Positions 1 to 9,519 of a stretch of 64,000 nt of DNA are shown one piece after another. Source of the DNA: Holophagales bacterium (GTDB lineage Bacteria; Acidobacteriota; Thermoanaerobaculia; Multivoradales; Multivoraceae). Location of the stretch: NCBI GenBank assembly GCA_009845425.1, contig VXZQ01000003.1:124001-188000 (forward strand). Direction: 5' to 3'. The stretch's first letter is position 1, and each line of letters begins with the position of its first letter. The position numbers were made by a program, and so were the translations under genes. The notes under the pieces are model-generated. The model was not told the DNA's origin. It searched no databases and saw nothing but the letters and a program-made list of their open reading frames with translations.

Positions 1-409
1 TCCGCCTGAGTTCCCGGTTCTCGTCCCGGAGCCGTTGCCGTTCGACGGCGTTGCGAAGAGCCAGGAGCACCCGGTCGCGCTCCAGCGGCTTTTCCAGGAA
101 ATCGTACGCGCCCAGCCGTGTCGCCTCGACCGCCGCGGCGATGTCGCCGTGACCGCTGATCATGACGACCGGCATCTCGTGGCCCTGCTCCCGCAAGCCG
201 GACAGTGTCGCCAGACCGTCCATCTCGGGCATCTTGATGTCGAGCAGGACGGCGGCCGGGGGCCGCGTCATCACCCGCCTCAGTGCTTCCCGGCCGTTCG
301 GCGCCTCGTCGACGCGGTAGCGCTCGAACTCCAGGATCATCCGGAGCGACGCCCGGATCGACTCCTCGTCGTCGACCACGAGCACTCGCGGACCTGTGGG
401 CCGCGTCAA
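1..409 (-). CDS. NtrC-family response regulator, receiver domain (partial)
   Basis: This is the N-terminal part of a two-component response regulator; the gene continues past the left edge. The minus strand reads VLVVDDEE (acidic pocket), LLDIKMPEMDG (phospho-acceptor Asp), VMISGHGD (conserved Ser/Thr position) and FLEKPL (conserved Lys), the full receiver signature. It ends in a charged linker (LRDENRELRR) of the kind that leads into a sigma-54 AAA+ domain in NtrC-type regulators, so that subtype is inferred. The likely start is TTG at 409, about 9 bases after GGAG. It lies 22 bases downstream of degQ on the same strand and may be co-transcribed with it. It is too incomplete to name a target. 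Confidence 0.85.
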   Translation of the reverse strand, partial: MTRPTGPRVLVVDDEESIRASLRMILEFERYRVDEAPNGREALRRVMTRPPAAVLLDIKMPEMDGLATLSGLREQGHEMPVVMISGHGDIAAAVEATRLGAYDFLEKPLERDRVLLALRNAVERQRLRDENRELRR

Positions 410-431
410 GGGGAGGATCTCCGCGGAGGCG

Positions 432-1943
432 TCAGGGTACTTCGATTACAGCGAAGAGCCGCTGGCCACCCGGGGCGAGTGCTTCGACGCGCACCAGATC
501 ACCGGACTCGAGATCGACCGTTGCGTTGCCCAGGTCGCCCAGGTTCTCGATCCCGGCACCGTTCAGTCCGACGATCACCAAACCTGCCTGGAAGCCCTTC
601 TCCGCGAACACGCTGCGAGCGGAGACGCCGGATACGAAAACACCGCGCTGGCGGCGGTCCAACTGGGCCCGCTCGCGCAAGGTCGAGGTCAGCGGCCGGA
701 GCTCCAGACCGAGCCAGTCCATGCTCTCTTCCCGAGGCGGCGCGGCCGGCGTCGGTTCCTCCTGCTCAGCGACGAGAGACGGTCGCTCCTCGAGCTTGAC
801 ATCGAGTCCGATGCGCTCGGAGTCGCGCAGGACATGTAGTTGAACCTCGCGGCCCGGCGGCAGCGCGGCCACGTAGTCGATCAGATCGCGCGTTCCCTCC
901 ACCTCGTGCTGGTCCACACCGAGGATGACGTCGCCGGCCTCGACCTGCGCCTTCCCTGCCGGAGTCTCAGGCTGAACGTCCGTGACGAACGCGCCATTCG
1001 GCCCCTCCAGCCCGTAGTAGCGGGCCTCGATGTGTTCCAGATCACGAATCTGAACACCCAGATAGCCGCGCCGGACACGGCCCTCGTCGCGCAATTGGGG
1101 AAGCACACCCTCAAGAACGTCGACCGGCACCGCGAAACCGATGTTCTCGGCGAACGCCTTGCCGGTCGCGATCCCCACGACCTCTCCGGCCGTGTTGACC
1201 AAGGGCCCGCCGGAGTTGCCCAGGTTGATCGCGGCGTCGGTCTGGATGTAGTTCGCGAAATCGGCGCGGTTGTTCTCGATCGGGATCGACCGGCCCTTGG
1301 CGCTGACCACGCCGACCGTCACCGACGCTTCGAAGCTCAGGGGATTGCCGACCGCCATGACCCAGTCGCCTACGCGGAGCGCGTCCGAATCGCCGAGCGG
1401 CAGGTGCGGGAGCTCATCCCCGGCGTCGATCTTGAGCAACGCCAGATCCGTCTCCCGGTCGCGGCCCTTCAACTCGGCAGGATACTCGCGGCCATCCATG
1501 CCGACGCGGATCGTCTCCGCGCGCTCCACCACGTGGTTGTTGGTGACGATCCAGCCGTCGGAGGAGATCAGGAAGCCACTACCCGCGCCGGGGAAGCGCT
1601 GCTCTTCCTGCTCCGGGTCCGGCTGTCCCGGAATGCGTCGGAAGAAGTCCTGGAAGCGCCGTACCTCCGGCGCCTCCTCGATCCGCACGACCTCGACCGT
1701 CACGACGGCCGGAAGGACCGCCTCCGCCAGGTCGGCGAAGCTGTCGATGGCGGTCCTCGCGTGCCGCTCCACCCGTCGCGCCTGCTCGTCCCGCGAGTCC
1801 TTCTCCGCTGCCAGCGCAGGCCGTGAGGTCTCCTCGGCCCGCGTCGGTTCGGTGAGGTTCAGCCCGCCGGCGATGATCATGCCGAACACCAGGGCCCCGA
1901 CGACCATCAGGACGGTAAAGAGGATCTGCTTCTTCGTGTTCAT
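432..1943 (-). CDS. degQ: Do-like periplasmic serine endoprotease (DegQ/HtrA)
   Basis: A membrane-anchored or exported protease/chaperone that degrades misfolded envelope proteins. The 503-residue product has a hydrophobic N-terminal segment (about 7-28), a trypsin-like domain with the triad His (TNNHVVE, about 137), Asp (RETDLALL, about 166) and Ser (GNSGGPL, about 244), and two PDZ domains (about 280-370 and 415-500). The ORF-track start 48 codons upstream was rejected. ATG 1943 puts the hydrophobic segment at the N-terminus, and the extra residues look like translated leader. The gene for a response regulator follows at 22 bases. The exact paralogue (DegP, DegQ or DegS-like) cannot be settled, but two PDZ domains argue against DegS. 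Confidence 0.93.
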   Translation of the reverse strand: MNTKKQILFTVLMVVGALVFGMIIAGGLNLTEPTRAEETSRPALAAEKDSRDEQARRVERHARTAIDSFADLAEAVLPAVVTVEVVRIEEAPEVRRFQDFFRRIPGQPDPEQEEQRFPGAGSGFLISSDGWIVTNNHVVERAETIRVGMDGREYPAELKGRDRETDLALLKIDAGDELPHLPLGDSDALRVGDWVMAVGNPLSFEASVTVGVVSAKGRSIPIENNRADFANYIQTDAAINLGNSGGPLVNTAGEVVGIATGKAFAENIGFAVPVDVLEGVLPQLRDEGRVRRGYLGVQIRDLEHIEARYYGLEGPNGAFVTDVQPETPAGKAQVEAGDVILGVDQHEVEGTRDLIDYVAALPPGREVQLHVLRDSERIGLDVKLEERPSLVAEQEEPTPAAPPREESMDWLGLELRPLTSTLRERAQLDRRQRGVFVSGVSARSVFAEKGFQAGLVIVGLNGAGIENLGDLGNATVDLESGDLVRVEALAPGGQRLFAVIEVP

Positions 1944-2001
1944 CGTTCGCAAGTTCCAGTTCAAGTAGGGGAAGCAGGCGCCGCGGCGAGGCGGCACCTG
2001 A

Positions 2002-2007
2002 AGCATA
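2002..2007 (-). promoter_or_regulatory. possible -10 element upstream of degQ
   Basis: The minus strand reads TATGCT about 58 bases before the degQ ATG, with no convincing -35 box at 16-18 bases. This is a weak assignment. Together with the rimP promoter it accounts for the divergent 438-base gap between degQ and rimP (1944-2381). Confidence 0.3.
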
Positions 2008-2196
2008 CAACCGTAGAGCGCCGGCCTCTCCGACGCGTTGCTCCCAGAGCGTGCAAGTCGCCTGCCAACCCATTCGACCCCGAGCACACCGCCGGCTTCC
2101 GATCACGTGGTCCGTAGCGCTTCGGGGCAATTCCGCCGCCGGCGTCACGTCAACGATTGGAGCCGCGCCATTCTGGCGCGAGAGCCCGGACACCGC

Positions 2197-2225
2197 TTGC
2201 CGGGCCGATCCGGCCGTTGTATAGT
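2197..2225 (+). promoter_or_regulatory. sigma-70-like promoter for the rimP-nusA-infB operon
   Basis: TTGCCG (2197-2202) and TATAGT (2220-2225) are separated by exactly 17 bases. Transcription would start near 2232 and give a leader of about 150 bases before rimP, which contains the hairpin at 2293-2320. Confidence 0.6.
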
Positions 2226-2292
2226 CACTGCCCGACGGCCGGCGCCTCTCCCACGGAGAGCGATCCGCCGAATACCGGCTGTCGGCTGCTGA

Positions 2293-2320
2293 GAGTGGGT
2301 GCTTCGGCCCGCTCTTTTTT
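2293..2320 (+). ncRNA. rimP leader hairpin with U-run (attenuator-like)
   Basis: GAGTGGG (2293-2299) pairs with CCCGCTC (2308-2314) around an 8-base loop and is followed directly by six T (2315-2320), so it looks like an intrinsic terminator. It sits in the 5' leader of rimP, not at a gene end. An RNA element of this form upstream of rimP is known (the rimP-leader family). This assignment rests on position and shape; no covariance search was possible. Confidence 0.6.
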
Positions 2321-2381
2321 GTTCTAAGGGATCGCGCGTAACTCCAGGGAACTGGCCAGCGAGAACCGACTCCGCTACCAC

Positions 2382-2843
2382 ATGACCTCTCTCACCGACG
2401 TCCGCTGCCGGCTTGAACGCCTGGCCGCGAGCCATGCCTGCGAGCTGCTGGACGCGGCCTTTCGGGGCGACCGCCTGCGCCTGGTGATAGACCATCGCGA
2501 AGGGGTCACCCACGATCTCTGTGCCAATGTCTCCAGGGAAGCCTCCGTCCTCCTCGACGCGGAGGACTTCGGGCCGGCCTCGGGATACGTGCTGGAGGTC
2601 AGTTCTCCCGGCCTGGATCGGGAACTCTACGGCGTTCGTGACTACGAACGGTTCAGCGGCAGCCGCGTCCGCGTGACCTACGCCGACGCCGGAACTGCCC
2701 ACCGGCGCACCGTGCGCGGGCAGCTCCTCGGCCTGAGTTCGGACGACCCGGGCATCGCACTTCTCCTCGAGGACGACAGCGGCGACACGCTGCGCCTCAC
2801 CATCGACAGCATCCACAAGGCCAGGCTTCTGGTCGAACTCTGA
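2382..2843 (+). CDS. rimP: ribosome maturation factor RimP
   Basis: A cytoplasmic factor needed for maturation of the 30S ribosomal subunit. The 153-residue product has the usual length, with the core motif EVSSPGLDREL at about 71-81 that is diagnostic of RimP, and a C-terminal SH3-like part (about 90-153). The first ATG of the frame was kept. It is the first gene of the rimP-nusA-infB-rbfA-nrnA-truB-rpsO-pnp run, 16 bases before nusA. Order and family agree with the standard bacterial operon. Confidence 0.93.
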   Translation: MTSLTDVRCRLERLAASHACELLDAAFRGDRLRLVIDHREGVTHDLCANVSREASVLLDAEDFGPASGYVLEVSSPGLDRELYGVRDYERFSGSRVRVTYADAGTAHRRTVRGQLLGLSSDDPGIALLLEDDSGDTLRLTIDSIHKARLLVEL

Positions 2844-2859
2844 CGCCGGGGATACCAAA

Positions 2860-4317
2860 ATGGCTCAGACCCACACTCCCGAAGTGAACATCAACGAGGT
2901 TCTCAGGCAGGTAGCGCACGAGAAGGACATCGACTTGGACAAGTGGATCGTTGCCCTCGAGGACGCGGTCGCATCGGCGGCCAAGAAGCAGCACCACATC
3001 AAGGAACCCGTACGCTCCTACATGGACCGCGAAACCGGTCAGTTCAGCGCCTTCCTCTACCGCCAGGTGGTCGAAGAGGTCGAGGATCCCTTCGCCGAAT
3101 GGACCCTCGAAGAAGCTCGGGAGCACAAGGAGGACGCCGAGCTGGGCGAGGAGATCGAGATTCCCATCTCGACGGACGGACTCGGCCGGATCGCGGCCCA
3201 GTCGGCCAAGCAGGTCCTCTATCAGCGGATCCGCGAAGCCGAGCGCGAGAAGATCTTCAACGAGTTCGAACACCGGGTCGGCGAGGTCGTGAACGGCACC
3301 GTGCGGCGGTTCGAGCGAGGAGACATCATCGTCGACCTCGGCCGGACCGAGGCGATCGTGCCCCGGAGCGAGCAATCGCGCCACGAGCGCTACAGCCAGG
3401 GCGAGCGCATCCGCGGCGTGATCGTCGAGGTCCACAAGCAACCCAAGGGGCCACAGGTCGTCATGTCACGGACCGACCCCCGCCTCCTGGTCAAGCTGTT
3501 CGAGATGGAGGTGCCGGAGATCTACGACGGCACGGTGGTCATCAAGACCGCGGTGCGCGCCCCGGGTGAGCGAGCGAAGGTGGCAGTGCTCAGCCGCGAG
3601 CGGGACGTCGACCCGGTCGGTGCCTGCGTGGGCATGAAGGGCTCCCGCGTGCAGTCGATCATCCGCGAACTCCGGGGCGAGAAGATCGACATCATCGAGT
3701 TCTCGGAGGACCAGGTGACGTTCGCGCAGAGCGCGCTGGCGCCGGCACGGATCACTCGGGTCTCGGTGACCCACGAGGGCGCGACGCCGCACCTCGACGT
3801 GATCGTCGAGGACGAGCAACTCTCCCTGGCGATCGGCAAGCGGGGCCAGAACGTGCGTCTCGCCAGCGAGTTGATCGGAGCGCGCATCGACATCAAGAGC
3901 GAGTCGGACGTCAAGGACGAGGTCGCGGACGCCCTGGCCAAGATGCTGAACGTCGACATCGGCGGAGACAAGCTCGATCTGACGGAGATTGCCGGTGTCG
4001 ACGAGGACCTCGCCACAGCGCTTGAAGGAGCGGGCTTCGGCGAACTCGAAGCCCTGCAGAGCGCCGGCGCGGAGGCCCTGACGATGGTGCCCGGGGTCGA
4101 TGAAGCTGTGGCCGTTTCGATCATCGAGTGGGCTACCGCTCAGGCCTCGCCCGAGGACGTTGCCGCGCCGTCGGAAAGCGAAGGCCCCGCGATGGACGAG
4201 GACGACTTCATGGCGGCGCTCACCCGCGTCTTCGAGGAAGAATCCGGCGACGCCGGAAACGAAGCCGCGCAAGAGTTACCGGCTGACGGCGACGAACCGG
4301 GGAACGGCGAAACCTAG
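2860..4317 (+). CDS. nusA: transcription termination/antitermination factor NusA
   Basis: It binds RNA polymerase and nascent RNA and controls pausing, termination and antitermination. The 485-residue product has the NusA N-terminal domain (about 1-130), an S1 domain (about 137-205, starting VGEVVNGTV), and two KH domains (about 230-350, with GMKGSRVQSI and IGKRGQNVRLA). The C-terminal part contains helix-hairpin-helix-like repeats (about 365-430) and an acidic tail. That makes it longer than minimal NusA and closer to proteobacterial-type NusA with C-terminal repeats. There is no ylxR gene between nusA and infB; the 58-base gap holds no ORF. Confidence 0.96.
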   Translation: MAQTHTPEVNINEVLRQVAHEKDIDLDKWIVALEDAVASAAKKQHHIKEPVRSYMDRETGQFSAFLYRQVVEEVEDPFAEWTLEEAREHKEDAELGEEIEIPISTDGLGRIAAQSAKQVLYQRIREAEREKIFNEFEHRVGEVVNGTVRRFERGDIIVDLGRTEAIVPRSEQSRHERYSQGERIRGVIVEVHKQPKGPQVVMSRTDPRLLVKLFEMEVPEIYDGTVVIKTAVRAPGERAKVAVLSRERDVDPVGACVGMKGSRVQSIIRELRGEKIDIIEFSEDQVTFAQSALAPARITRVSVTHEGATPHLDVIVEDEQLSLAIGKRGQNVRLASELIGARIDIKSESDVKDEVADALAKMLNVDIGGDKLDLTEIAGVDEDLATALEGAGFGELEALQSAGAEALTMVPGVDEAVAVSIIEWATAQASPEDVAAPSESEGPAMDEDDFMAALTRVFEEESGDAGNEAAQELPADGDEPGNGET

Positions 4318-4375
4318 GGGCTCGCCTGGGGCAGGACGAGCGGGTCAATAGAGAACTGAGGGGACCAAGGACTTC

Positions 4376-6790
4376 ATGGGCAAAATCCGGCTGCAGGACC
4401 TGGCCAAGCGGATGAACGTGGCCGAGCAGGACTTGCTGTTCAAGTTCCGGTCGATCGGTGTGCGCGTCGAGGGTGAAGACGCGATGATCGACACGGACAT
4501 CATCAAGGCCCTGCTCGAGGGCAAGAAGATCGCCGGACCCCAGCGGGAGGTGATTCTCCGCGATCGTGCGGCGCCGCCGGCGGCGCCCCGGCGACGGCCC
4601 ATCTCGAGCCTCCGGCCGCCCGCCGGACCGATGCGGCCGAACCGACGTCGTTCGATCGTCCACAAGCAGACGATCCGCACCCTGACGCCTACGGAAACGA
4701 AGCCGAAACCGCTTACTCCGGAGGAGGTCGCGGCGAAGGAGATTGCCGCGGAAGAAGCCGCGGCGGCTGCGCGAGCGCCCGCCGAGACCGCCGAGACGCC
4801 CCCCGCGGCGCCGGCCGGAACTCCGAAGGCCGAACCCGACTCCGCACCGGCGGCGGAGACGGTGCAGGTGCCGCCAGCGGCGGAGATGTCACCGGCGATC
4901 GAGGTCCGCGCCCAACCGGAGCCCGCGCCACCCCAGGTCGACCTGCGCACTCGCCGCGAGCGCCAGGAAGACCGGCTGAAGGCCGGCGAGGTCACGGCCG
5001 ATGATGCCAGCCAGCGGGGCACGATCACGATCTCGGAAGGGCTACAGGTCCGCGACCTGGCCGAGAAGATGGGCGTCAAGGCGAAGGACCTGCTGAAGAT
5101 GCTGTTCGACCGGGGCCTGATGGCGACGGTGAACCATCTGCTGGAGCCTGAGCTCGCGGTGGAGCTCGCGGAACAGATGGGCTTCGAGGCCCTGATCGTC
5201 TCCTTCGAGGAGGAGATCCAGCTCGAGCAGGAAGAGGAACTGGAAGCGAGCCGCGCCGAGGCCGATGGGCCGACCCGGGTCGAACGTCCTCCGATCGTCA
5301 CGATCATGGGCCACGTCGACCACGGCAAAACGTCGCTGCTCGACGCGATCCGCAAGTCCCGGCTCACGGAAGGCGAGTTCGGCGGCATCACGCAGCACAT
5401 CGCGGCCTACCAGGTCGCGCACAACGGCGGCCGCATCACCTTCCTGGACACGCCCGGGCACGAGGCGTTCACTCAACTGCGGGCCCGCGGGGCGCAGGTC
5501 ACGGACATCGTCATCCTCGTCGTCGCCGCGGACGACGGCGTGATGCCGCAGACCCTCGAAGCGCTCGACCACGCCCGGGCCGCGGCCGTGCCGATCCTGG
5601 TCGCGATCAACAAGATCGACCGGCCAAACGCCAATGTCGACCGGGTCAAACAGCAACTGGCGGACCGCGACCTGGTGACCGAGGACTGGGGCGGCGACGT
5701 GATCGCAGTGCCCGTCTCCGCAATCAAGGGAGACGGGATCGACGATCTGCTCGAGATGATCAATCTCACGGCTGAGGTCGCCGAACTCCGCTCCAGCCCG
5801 GAACTGCAGGGTCAGGGCGTGGTGATCGAAGCGAGCAAGGAAACGGGTCGCGGCTCGGTCGCGACGATCCTCGTCCAGGACGGCACCCTGCGCGTCGGCG
5901 ACGTTTTCGTCTGCGGGTCGACCTGGGGTCGCGTACGGTCGCTGATGAACGATCTGGGCAAGCGCGTGACCGACGCGCCTCCGTCCACACCGGTCGAGGT
6001 TTCGGGATTCAACGAGCTGCCGGAAGCCGGCGATCCGTTCCAGGCTACGGCTCAGGAAGCGCGCGCGCGGTCCATCGCCGAGTTCCGCAGTGAGGAGAAG
6101 CGCCGCATGGACCTGGCGCCGACCACCGGCGGCGTCTCCCTGGAGAGCCTGTTCGCGAGCCTGAAGGAGGGCGAGGTCAAGGAGCTGCCCGTCATCCTGA
6201 AGGCCGACGTCCAGGGCTCGGTCGAGGTGCTGCGCGAGACCCTGCAGAAGCTCTCCACCGAGAAGGTCAAGGTTCGGGTGATCCGCTCCGCTGTCGGCGC
6301 CGTGACCACCCACGACGTCCTCCTCGCCTCCGCCGCCGGCGCGATCATCTATGGCTTCAACGTTCGACCGGAGCGCAGCGCCACGGAACTCGCCGCCAAG
6401 GAAGAGGTCGACGTGCGGCTGCACACGGTCATCTACGAGCTGACGGACGAGTTGATCGCGGCGATGACCGGACTGCTCGAGCCCACCTACCGGGAGGTCT
6501 CCCGCGGACGGGCGGAGGTCCGCGAGATCTTCAAGGTGCCGAAGGTCGGCATGATCGCCGGTTGCCATGTGATCGCCGGCGTCATCTCGCGAAACTCCCA
6601 GATCCGCCTGGTCCGGGACAGCGTCGTCGTCCACGAGGGTCGGATCGGCTCGCTGCGCCGCTTCAAGGACGACACGGCGGAAGTGCGGAGCGGCTTCGAC
6701 TGCGGCATCGGCATCGACCGCTTTCAGGACGTGAAGCCGGGCGACCTGATCGAGGCGTTCGACCACGAAGCCGTCGAGCCGACGCTCTAG
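4376..6790 (+). CDS. infB: translation initiation factor IF-2
   Basis: The GTPase that delivers initiator tRNA to the 30S subunit and promotes subunit joining. The 804-residue product has an IF2 N-terminal module (about 1-50), a long Ala/Pro/Glu-rich linker (about 60-200), a second IF2_N-like module (about 215-265), and the GTPase domain from about 308 with GHVDHGKT (G1), DTPGHEAF (G3), NKID (G4) and SAIKGDGI (G5). The C-terminal IF2 domains follow to the end. The ATG lies 58 bases after nusA. The low-complexity linker is normal for IF-2 in high-GC genomes. Confidence 0.97.
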   Translation: MGKIRLQDLAKRMNVAEQDLLFKFRSIGVRVEGEDAMIDTDIIKALLEGKKIAGPQREVILRDRAAPPAAPRRRPISSLRPPAGPMRPNRRRSIVHKQTIRTLTPTETKPKPLTPEEVAAKEIAAEEAAAAARAPAETAETPPAAPAGTPKAEPDSAPAAETVQVPPAAEMSPAIEVRAQPEPAPPQVDLRTRRERQEDRLKAGEVTADDASQRGTITISEGLQVRDLAEKMGVKAKDLLKMLFDRGLMATVNHLLEPELAVELAEQMGFEALIVSFEEEIQLEQEEELEASRAEADGPTRVERPPIVTIMGHVDHGKTSLLDAIRKSRLTEGEFGGITQHIAAYQVAHNGGRITFLDTPGHEAFTQLRARGAQVTDIVILVVAADDGVMPQTLEALDHARAAAVPILVAINKIDRPNANVDRVKQQLADRDLVTEDWGGDVIAVPVSAIKGDGIDDLLEMINLTAEVAELRSSPELQGQGVVIEASKETGRGSVATILVQDGTLRVGDVFVCGSTWGRVRSLMNDLGKRVTDAPPSTPVEVSGFNELPEAGDPFQATAQEARARSIAEFRSEEKRRMDLAPTTGGVSLESLFASLKEGEVKELPVILKADVQGSVEVLRETLQKLSTEKVKVRVIRSAVGAVTTHDVLLASAAGAIIYGFNVRPERSATELAAKEEVDVRLHTVIYELTDELIAAMTGLLEPTYREVSRGRAEVREIFKVPKVGMIAGCHVIAGVISRNSQIRLVRDSVVVHEGRIGSLRRFKDDTAEVRSGFDCGIGIDRFQDVKPGDLIEAFDHEAVEPTL

Positions 6791-6797
6791 CGGCCCC

Positions 6798-7133
6798 GTG
6801 ACATCCGTATCCCAGGCCCGCGCACGCGACCTGCTGCGCCGGGAGTTGACGGACATCCTGCGCCGGGAGGTCCAGGACCCCCGGGCGGCGCTCGCGAGCA
6901 TCGCCGATCTCACGCTCAGCGCCGACCGGGCTCATGCGCACATCCGGCTCTCGGTGCTCGGCGGCGACCAGGAACGCCAGGCGGCGATCCGCGCGATCCG
7001 GCGGGCGGCCGGGTTCATCCGCCGACGCCTCGGCCGCCGCCTGCGCCTCCGGCGCACCCCGGAGCTCCACTTCGAGCTCTATCGCGGCGCTGAACACGCC
7101 GAACGCATCGACCAGCTCCTGAGCGACCTGTGA
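6798..7133 (+). CDS. rbfA: 30S ribosome-binding factor RbfA
   Basis: It helps 16S rRNA 5'-end maturation and cold adaptation by binding the 30S subunit. The 111-residue product is the usual length and has the KH-like core (LTLSADRAHAHIRLSVLG region, about 36-53) and the typical end RTPELHFELYRG at about 87-98. The start is GTG 6798, 7 bases after infB. The stop overlaps the nrnA start (GTGA). The operon position is canonical. Confidence 0.92.
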   Translation: MTSVSQARARDLLRRELTDILRREVQDPRAALASIADLTLSADRAHAHIRLSVLGGDQERQAAIRAIRRAAGFIRRRLGRRLRLRRTPELHFELYRGAEHAERIDQLLSDL

Positions 7134-8125
7134 ACTCTCCAGGCGACACTGGCGGCACCGTTCCCCGCGACCTGCTCGAGTTGTTCCGCTCCGGCGGACG
7201 CTTCCTGCTATCGAGCCACGCCCACCCGGATGGCGACGCGATCGGCTCGGAAGTGGCGCTCGCTCGCCTCCTGCGCAAGGCGGGCAGAACCGCCACGATC
7301 TGGAACGCGGATCCGGCCCCGGACACTTACGCCGGAGTCACCGCAGACCTGCCGATTCACGTCGGTCGGAAGCCGCCGGCCGGCTTCCCGGACGAGTTCG
7401 ACTTCGTCGTGCCGCTCGAATGCCCGCGACTCGACCGTACCGGTCTGGAAGACGCGCTGAGCCTCCTCCCCATCCTGAACATCGACCACCACCTGGGCAA
7501 CGAGCTCTACGGTCGTGCCAACTGGGTCGACACCGAAGCGCCGGCAGTGGCGGAGATGGTCCTGCGCCTGGCGCGGGCGCTCGATCTCGAGATCGACGAA
7601 CCAACCGCCACGGCGCTGTATCTCGGCCTGTCGACCGACACCGGGAGTTTCCGCTTCTCGAACGCGACGCCCCGGGCCTTCGAGGCTGCGGCCGATCTCG
7701 TCCGATACGGCGCGCGGCCCGAGCGGGTCGCGACCTGGGTCTACGAGTCGCAGTCCCCGGGAGCGGTGCGACTGCTGGCGGAAATGCTCGGCACGCTGGA
7801 GCTTCACTGTGACGAACGGATCGCCAGCGTGCGCCTGGAACTTTCGATGTTCGAGCGCGCCGGCGCCCGCCAGACGGACTCCGAGGGCCTGATCGATCAC
7901 CCGCGCGCGATCCGGGACGTCGAGGCCGTTGTACTCTTCCGCGAACGTCCGGAAGGGGACGTCAAGGTGTCGCTCAGGAGCCGCGGCCGGATCGACGTGG
8001 GCGCCATCGCAGCCCGGAGGGGCGGCGGGGGCCACCGCAACGCCGCCGGCTGTCTGGTCAGGGACCGGGAAGACGAGCAGACCTTGATCGCCGAACTCGC
8101 GACCGCCGTGGAGGCGACGCGGTGA
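7130..8125 (+). CDS. nrnA: DHH-family phosphoesterase, NrnA-type oligoribonuclease/pAp phosphatase
   Basis: It probably degrades short RNA oligonucleotides and/or pAp in the cytoplasm. The 331-residue product shows the DHH domain with SHAHPDGDAIGSE (about 24-36) and NIDHHLGN (about 119-126), and the DHHA1 domain ending in the RNA-binding motif GGGGHRNAAGC (about 301-311). The GTG start overlaps the rbfA stop and the stop overlaps the truB start, so translation is probably coupled. The rbfA-nrnA-truB order is common outside enterobacteria. The substrate (nanoRNA versus pAp or c-di-AMP products) cannot be told from sequence. Confidence 0.9.
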   Translation: MNSPGDTGGTVPRDLLELFRSGGRFLLSSHAHPDGDAIGSEVALARLLRKAGRTATIWNADPAPDTYAGVTADLPIHVGRKPPAGFPDEFDFVVPLECPRLDRTGLEDALSLLPILNIDHHLGNELYGRANWVDTEAPAVAEMVLRLARALDLEIDEPTATALYLGLSTDTGSFRFSNATPRAFEAAADLVRYGARPERVATWVYESQSPGAVRLLAEMLGTLELHCDERIASVRLELSMFERAGARQTDSEGLIDHPRAIRDVEAVVLFRERPEGDVKVSLRSRGRIDVGAIAARRGGGGHRNAAGCLVRDREDEQTLIAELATAVEATR

Positions 8126-9069
8126 CCTCTGGTAGCGAACGCCACGGTCTGCTCCTCGTCGACAAGCGGCCCGGCGGCACATCCCATGACGTCGTTCGCA
8201 TCGCGCGGCGCGCGCTCAGCGAGCGAAAAATCGGACATTGCGGCACCCTCGACCCCAATGCCACCGGCCTGCTCCTCCTGACCGTCGGTCGCGGCACACG
8301 GCTTACCCGTTTTCTGATCCAGGCGCCGAAGGTCTACGAGGGCGAGATCCAGCTCGGCGCGGCCACCGACACGTACGACGCCGCCGGCGAGGTCACGTTC
8401 GAGGGTTCCACCGCCGCTCTGACCCCGGGCGACATCGCCAGCGCGATGAAGGAGTTCGAAGGCCCGCAGCACCAGTTGCCGCCTCCCTACTCCGCCAAGA
8501 AGATCGGTGGCCGGAAGTACTACGAACTCGCGCGCCGGGGCGAGGACTTCGAGCGCCAGGGAAAGGACGTGGAGATCTACGAGTTCGGGCCGTGCGGCGC
8601 GTTCGGCGATCCGGGCTCCGACCGGATCCCGTTCCGCCTGAGTTGCTCCACCGGCGCCTACGCCCGGTCGCTGGCACACGATCTCGGCGAGCGACTCGGC
8701 TGCGGCGGCCACCTGGCGACGCTCCGGCGGCTCCGGATCGGCTCCTTCGAGGTCCAGCGGGCGGTGGACTCCGAGCGGCTCGAGGGAGTCGCTCGCGGCG
8801 CGGAATCGTTGGACCTGAGTGAACTCGGCTCCGCCTGGGTGCCTTTCGACGAGATTCCTCTCCCCTTCCCCACCGCCGCGATGGACCCGACTCAGGAGCG
8901 GCGCGTCACCCACGGCCAGACGGTGCTGGCGCCGGGTATCGAGGCCGGCGAGGGGGATTGGGTCCAACTGACGGACGGCCGTGGCCGGTTCCTCGCCGTG
9001 GCGATGGTCTCCGAACGGATCGGCGACCGGGGCCTGGCGGTGGTGCAGCCCAGGATCGTCTTCCGCTGA
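8122..9069 (+). CDS. truB: tRNA pseudouridine(55) synthase TruB
   Basis: It makes pseudouridine 55 in the T loop of tRNA. The 315-residue product has KRPGGTSHDVV (about 14-24), the catalytic motif GHCGTLDPNATGLL with the Asp at about 46, and the LSCSTGAYARSLAHDLG motif (about 173-189). A C-terminal extension of about 80 residues is the usual PUA-like part. GTG start, overlapping nrnA by 4 bases. Confidence 0.95.
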   Translation: MTSGSERHGLLLVDKRPGGTSHDVVRIARRALSERKIGHCGTLDPNATGLLLLTVGRGTRLTRFLIQAPKVYEGEIQLGAATDTYDAAGEVTFEGSTAALTPGDIASAMKEFEGPQHQLPPPYSAKKIGGRKYYELARRGEDFERQGKDVEIYEFGPCGAFGDPGSDRIPFRLSCSTGAYARSLAHDLGERLGCGGHLATLRRLRIGSFEVQRAVDSERLEGVARGAESLDLSELGSAWVPFDEIPLPFPTAAMDPTQERRVTHGQTVLAPGIEAGEGDWVQLTDGRGRFLAVAMVSERIGDRGLAVVQPRIVFR

Positions 9070-9077
9070 CGGCCCCG

Positions 9078-9086
9078 TGCTACACT
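9078..9086 (+). promoter_or_regulatory. extended -10 promoter for rpsO
   Basis: TGCTACACT matches the extended -10 form TGnTAnnnT and lies just after the truB stop. No good -35 is seen at the usual spacing. It would start a transcript near 9093 with a leader of about 100 bases before rpsO, so rpsO-pnp may also be transcribed apart from the upstream operon. Confidence 0.5.
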
Positions 9087-9190
9087 CCGCGCCGCGAAAG
9101 AACCTGGGAACGACGAAGGAAACCGCAAGAAGGCGACACTGAGAAAGAACCCGCAGAACAGAACAAGCAGAGTCAGCGAGGAATCAGAGC

Positions 9191-9460
9191 GTGCCACAAA
9201 CAACCGAAGTGAAGGACCAGATCATCCGTGACTACCGTCTCCACGAGACGGACACGGGTTCGCCCGAGGTCCAGGTCGCGCTGCTGACGAACCGCATCAA
9301 CGAGCTCACCGAGCACTTCAAGGTCCACAAACACGACCACCATGGCCGACGCGGCCTGTTGAAGCTGGTCGGACGCCGCCGGCGGCTGCTCGGCTACCTG
9401 CGCGACCAGAGCTTCGACCGCTACCGGACGACGATCGAGCGCCTCGGCATCCGCAGGTAG
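9191..9460 (+). CDS. rpsO: 30S ribosomal protein S15
   Basis: A primary 16S rRNA-binding protein of the small subunit. The 89-residue product is the exact family length, with the characteristic [19 protein letters not shown] segment (about 18-36), [12 protein letters not shown] (about 46-57) and RRRLLGYL. The start is GTG, preceded at a distance by GAGGAAT. The gene precedes pnp as in most bacteria, with hairpins between the two. Confidence 0.97.
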   Translation: MPQTTEVKDQIIRDYRLHETDTGSPEVQVALLTNRINELTEHFKVHKHDHHGRRGLLKLVGRRRRLLGYLRDQSFDRYRTTIERLGIRR

Positions 9461-9519
9461 CTCCTGCGACGGGCGCGGAGTCCTGACCGGCCCCGCAACC
9501 GGAAGAACGACCGGCTTGG

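Noticed and set aside
4721-4940. Low-complexity Ala/Pro stretch as a repeat or mobile element
   Set aside because: It is the normal flexible linker of IF-2, in frame, with no terminal repeats.
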